From contig JAGYOK010000008.1 of NCBI GenBank assembly GCA_018399685.1, forward strand, positions 1-64,000: DNA of 64,000 nucleotides, written 5' to 3'. The first letter of the stretch is position 1, and every line of letters begins with the position of its first letter. The notes beneath the pieces were generated by a model, which did not search any database, had not been told where the DNA came from, and saw only the letters and a list, made by a program, of their open reading frames with translations. Below, piece after piece: positions 60,893 to 64,000 of this stretch. A program made the position numbers and the translations under genes. The DNA comes from Alphaproteobacteria bacterium. GTDB taxonomy: Bacteria; Pseudomonadota; Alphaproteobacteria; Micavibrionales; Micavibrionaceae.

Positions 60893-61108
60893 TGCTTTTA
60901 TACTCCTTGGAAAAATTGCTAAGGGGAATTTATGACGCAGCAGCTATAAAAAATCAAGAGATGGAAGAAACTGGTTTTTATAAATAAAAAAGAAGGCTTT
61001 TGATAATAGATTGCGTATATGACTCTAGGAATCTTTTTTTGAAAAGGATATACTGCACTCCTTACGGAATTAGAAATTACAATCTAACAAACATAAAGGT
61101 TAGTCGGA

Positions 61109-61587
61109 TGAGAAAGTTAACTATGACAATTATGGTGCTTTGTGCTTTTACACTGAGTGCTTGTGAGACAATGCAAAATCGTGGAACAAAAGAGACTGTC
61201 GGGACTGGCGCTGGTGCCATTGTGGGTGGACTTCTCGGCTCCAAGATAGGTGATGGATCGGGGCAGCTTTGGGCAACCGGTGCGGGTGCATTGCTTGGTG
61301 CCTATCTGGGAAATGAGATCGGAAGATCTTTGGATAGAGCTGATAGACAATATATGAATACTGCTTATGTTAAAGCGCAGGAAGCTCCTCTTAACGAGCC
61401 TATTTCATGGAGCAATCCGGAAAGCGGCAATTATGGTGAGGTTATTGCGACAAAGCAGGGATATACACAAAGTGGAACTTATTGTCGTGAATTCCAGCAA
61501 GTCGTCTATATAGGCGGTAAAGAGGAATCTGCATACGGAACCGCGTGCCAGCAGCCTGACGGGACATGGCAGATTACGAATAATTAA
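61109..61587 (+). CDS. glycine-zipper lipoprotein, 17-kDa surface-antigen family (ORF track starts at 61000)
   Basis: Lipobox LSAC; GTGAGAIVGGLLGSKIGDGSGQLWATGAGALLGAYLGNEIG. Confidence 0.87.
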
Positions 61588-61616
61588 CAATTATGGTTAA
61601 TTTTTAAGGATTAGAC

Positions 61617-61650
61617 AAACCGCTCCATCTGATTTTGGAGCGGTTTTTTT
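61617..61650 (+). terminator. rho-independent terminator
   Basis: aaaccgctcc-atctgatttt-ggagcggttttttt. Confidence 0.85.
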
Positions 61651-63058
61651 ACTTAATTTCTTTGAGTTTTTGTGCGCGCGTTAACCCGAAATGAACAGAG
61701 GACAGCTCTTCATCTTCTGCGGTGATTTTGAGTAATTCCTGCATAGAGATGGCTCCCTTCTCACGCCGCTTTTCAAAAATTATATTATATAGGTGAACAA
61801 GTGCTTCCCATGGCATGCCGCCGATTTCTTTTTCAAACATGATGATAGCCTGATTGGTAAGTTCGGGCATCATGTTTTTATCAGGGCACTGGCGGATCAG
61901 CTCTTCAATAGGAATGAGGGCAGGCACGCACCAGCTCATGACTTTTCCTTCTAAAAGCTCCAGATTCTGTTTTTCAATTACTTCTACTACAACTTGATGG
62001 TCGTCGGGTGTTATGAGCCGTGCAAGGATGTTATACAACAAGTCCAAACAGAGCTTGCGATGCATGCGTGCGTTTGCTTCCTGATTGGTGAACGGGTTGT
62101 ATTCCTGAAGGTTTGCAACCATTTTTGGCTTGATCGCCATGCGCTCGGCAATCATGTCTGCGATGGATTGCGCATAGGTGTTTTCCCCTGTGTACAGGAC
62201 TGCTCCTAAAATAGTTTGTGTGTCACATCCGCCCCACGCCATTTGCTGCGCAGGGATGCTAAAGCTACGCCATTGTTCTATGGTGGCCGGTTCATATGTT
62301 GCGCCTATATCCTCCGTAATTTCCACGGCGGCAAGGATGGGGTGCTTGTTTTTTTGATACTGGCTCAGGTTGTTTTTGAATATGTATTCCATAGTGTCAA
62401 CGCACATCGGGAATGGAAACTCTTCGGCGCGAAATCCGGTTGATTTGTGCAAAGTGCCCGTAATTCTTTGTTTAACAAGAGTTGCAAACGGTTCCTTGCG
62501 GCCAAGAAGAGTTTGGGCGCAAACCGAGAAAATATCTCCGAGCAGGTTCCGGTGGAAGAGTTCCCCCGGTGTAAGATCAGGAGTCAGGATATTATGCTCA
62601 TCCTTAAAATTAGGGGCTTTATCATTATTTTTGGCGACCAAAGGTGATTCATATTCTTTACATAGGGCAATGGCATGCCATGCTAAATGGTATGCATGGT
62701 TGCGCAAAGATTCTATATCTTCAAAGCGGTCATAATTTATGAAGCAAAGCGCCAGATAAGACTTTTGTTTAAAAAAGCCGAGGAAGCCCGGAGTATCCTG
62801 TTTTGCGATGCATACAAATCTGCTTTGATTTTTGCCCAAAATCTTTTTTAAATCATCTTGGTTGGGGGATTCAAAAATATATCTCCCCGCCGGGTGGCTG
62901 GCTAATTGTCTTGATTCGGCTCCAAAAGCTTTTTCGCGTTCGTTTTCCTTGTGAAGAATGTACTGGATTTGCAGGCGCGGGATACAGCGCATGATCTTGC
63001 GTTTTATGACATTGCACTCATGCTGTGCGGTTTTAAGATCTATTGGCGTGACCCTCAT
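61649..63058 (-). CDS. hypothetical protein
   Basis: 469-aa ORF, no recognised family. Confidence 0.65.
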   Translation of the reverse strand: MRVTPIDLKTAQHECNVIKRKIMRCIPRLQIQYILHKENEREKAFGAESRQLASHPAGRYIFESPNQDDLKKILGKNQSRFVCIAKQDTPGFLGFFKQKSYLALCFINYDRFEDIESLRNHAYHLAWHAIALCKEYESPLVAKNNDKAPNFKDEHNILTPDLTPGELFHRNLLGDIFSVCAQTLLGRKEPFATLVKQRITGTLHKSTGFRAEEFPFPMCVDTMEYIFKNNLSQYQKNKHPILAAVEITEDIGATYEPATIEQWRSFSIPAQQMAWGGCDTQTILGAVLYTGENTYAQSIADMIAERMAIKPKMVANLQEYNPFTNQEANARMHRKLCLDLLYNILARLITPDDHQVVVEVIEKQNLELLEGKVMSWCVPALIPIEELIRQCPDKNMMPELTNQAIIMFEKEIGGMPWEALVHLYNIIFEKRREKGAISMQELLKITAEDEELSSVHFGLTRAQKLKEIK

Positions 63059-63295
63059 TAGTATGCTTGCTCATTTATTTTTGTAAGATGGGATACAATA
63101 AGTAATGGTTTTTGGTTACGCAGAAGATTAAGAGTACAAGACCGAGGCGCGCGAGTATATCATAAAAAAGGTATTATTAAGCGGGTATACGAATATTTAA
63201 TATTTGAACAGTATAGTCACAGCAAATATCGTACGCAAAAGGGCTTGTAACTAGACTTGGTTGGTTAAATGTGTACGATTTGTTCACGTGTCTAT

Positions 63296-63310
63296 GTACG
63301 ACGGTCGTAC
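63296..63310. promoter_or_regulatory. candidate operator upstream of fabI
   Basis: Perfect palindrome GTACGAC-G-GTCGTAC. Confidence 0.4.
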
Positions 63311-63350
63311 GAATTAGTAAAAATTTTACATGGTAAGAAGAGATATTGTT

Positions 63351-64000
63351 ATGAAAAGTGATTTTTTAAAAGGAAAACGTGGCCTGATTATGGGCGTGGT
63401 AAACGAGAACTCTATAGCCTGGGGTATGGCTAAGGCATTGGCAGCAAATGGTGCTGAGTTAGCATTCACATATCAATGGTCTCGTTCACTTCCAACTGTC
63501 GAGCCTTTGGCTAAAGAATTGGGCGTGGATATTCTTATTCCATGTGATGTACGCGATGAAGAAGCTGTTCCGGCGGCTTTTAAAGAGCTGGAAGAGAAAT
63601 GGGGCAAAATTGATTTCGTAATTCACTCTATGGCGTTTTCAAAAAAGGCGGAGTTGGACGGGCTTTTCCGCGATACATCCCGTAAGAACTTTGAAATGTC
63701 TATGACGATCTCTGCATATTCCTTTATTGAAGTTGCACGCTATGCTGCGCCATTGATGAATGAAGGCGGATCTTTGGTTACGTTGTCTTACTTTGGTGCT
63801 GAGCAGGTTATTCCAAACTACAATGTAATGGGCGTATGTAAAGCTGCTCTTGAAGCTTCTGTACGCTATCTGGCTGCTGATCTTGGCCCTGAAGGGATTC
63901 GTGTTAACGCCGTTTCTGCTGGCCCAATTATGACTTCAGCAGGTAGCGGTATTCAAGATTTTAACTTCCTGATTGACTGGAATGCTGTTAACTCGCCAAT
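63351..64000 (+). CDS. fabI: enoyl-[acyl-carrier-protein] reductase (NADH) FabI, 3' truncated by window end
   Basis: MKSDFLKGKRGLIMGVVNENSIAWGMAKALAANGAELAFTYQ...VIHSMAFSKKAEL...LSYFGAEQVIPNYNVMGVCKAALEASVRYLA; absent from ORF track. Confidence 0.93.
   Translation, partial: MKSDFLKGKRGLIMGVVNENSIAWGMAKALAANGAELAFTYQWSRSLPTVEPLAKELGVDILIPCDVRDEEAVPAAFKELEEKWGKIDFVIHSMAFSKKAELDGLFRDTSRKNFEMSMTISAYSFIEVARYAAPLMNEGGSLVTLSYFGAEQVIPNYNVMGVCKAALEASVRYLAADLGPEGIRVNAVSAGPIMTSAGSGIQDFNFLIDWNAVNSP

Overview
This 64 kb window looks like alphaproteobacterial chromosome. Support comes from the dapB-dnaJ-dnaK-grpE // rph-rdgB-hemW neighbourhood, a bactofilin, and a Rickettsia 17-kDa-antigen-like lipoprotein. 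Most of it is housekeeping: uvrC, nth, ogt, dapB, dnaJ, dnaK, grpE, rph, rdgB, hemW, ppdK, htpG, and a 3'-truncated fabI that the ORF track misses. There is an anaerobic-metabolism theme: a four-gene POR operon with a GltD-like/ferredoxin fusion, nrdD/nrdG and ppdK. Accessory or unusual content: (i) a 1859-aa two-partner-secretion exoprotein with a long NosD-like beta-helix repeat region and only two cysteines, both near its C-terminus, divergent from its TpsB transporter; (ii) an IS200/IS605-type element whose ends are spliced into flanking ORFs; (iii) a 277-bp MITE-like element with perfect 23-bp terminal inverted repeats that supplies the dapB stop codon; (iv) a split PD-(D/E)XK-like gene; (v) conserved-family proteins with lost signature residues (Zincin_1-like, macro domain, YgfZ); (vi) an apparent FNR/NrdR promoter upstream of nrdD; (vii) an orphan C-terminal region of a SUV3-like helicase. 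All family calls come from reading motifs, without database searches.
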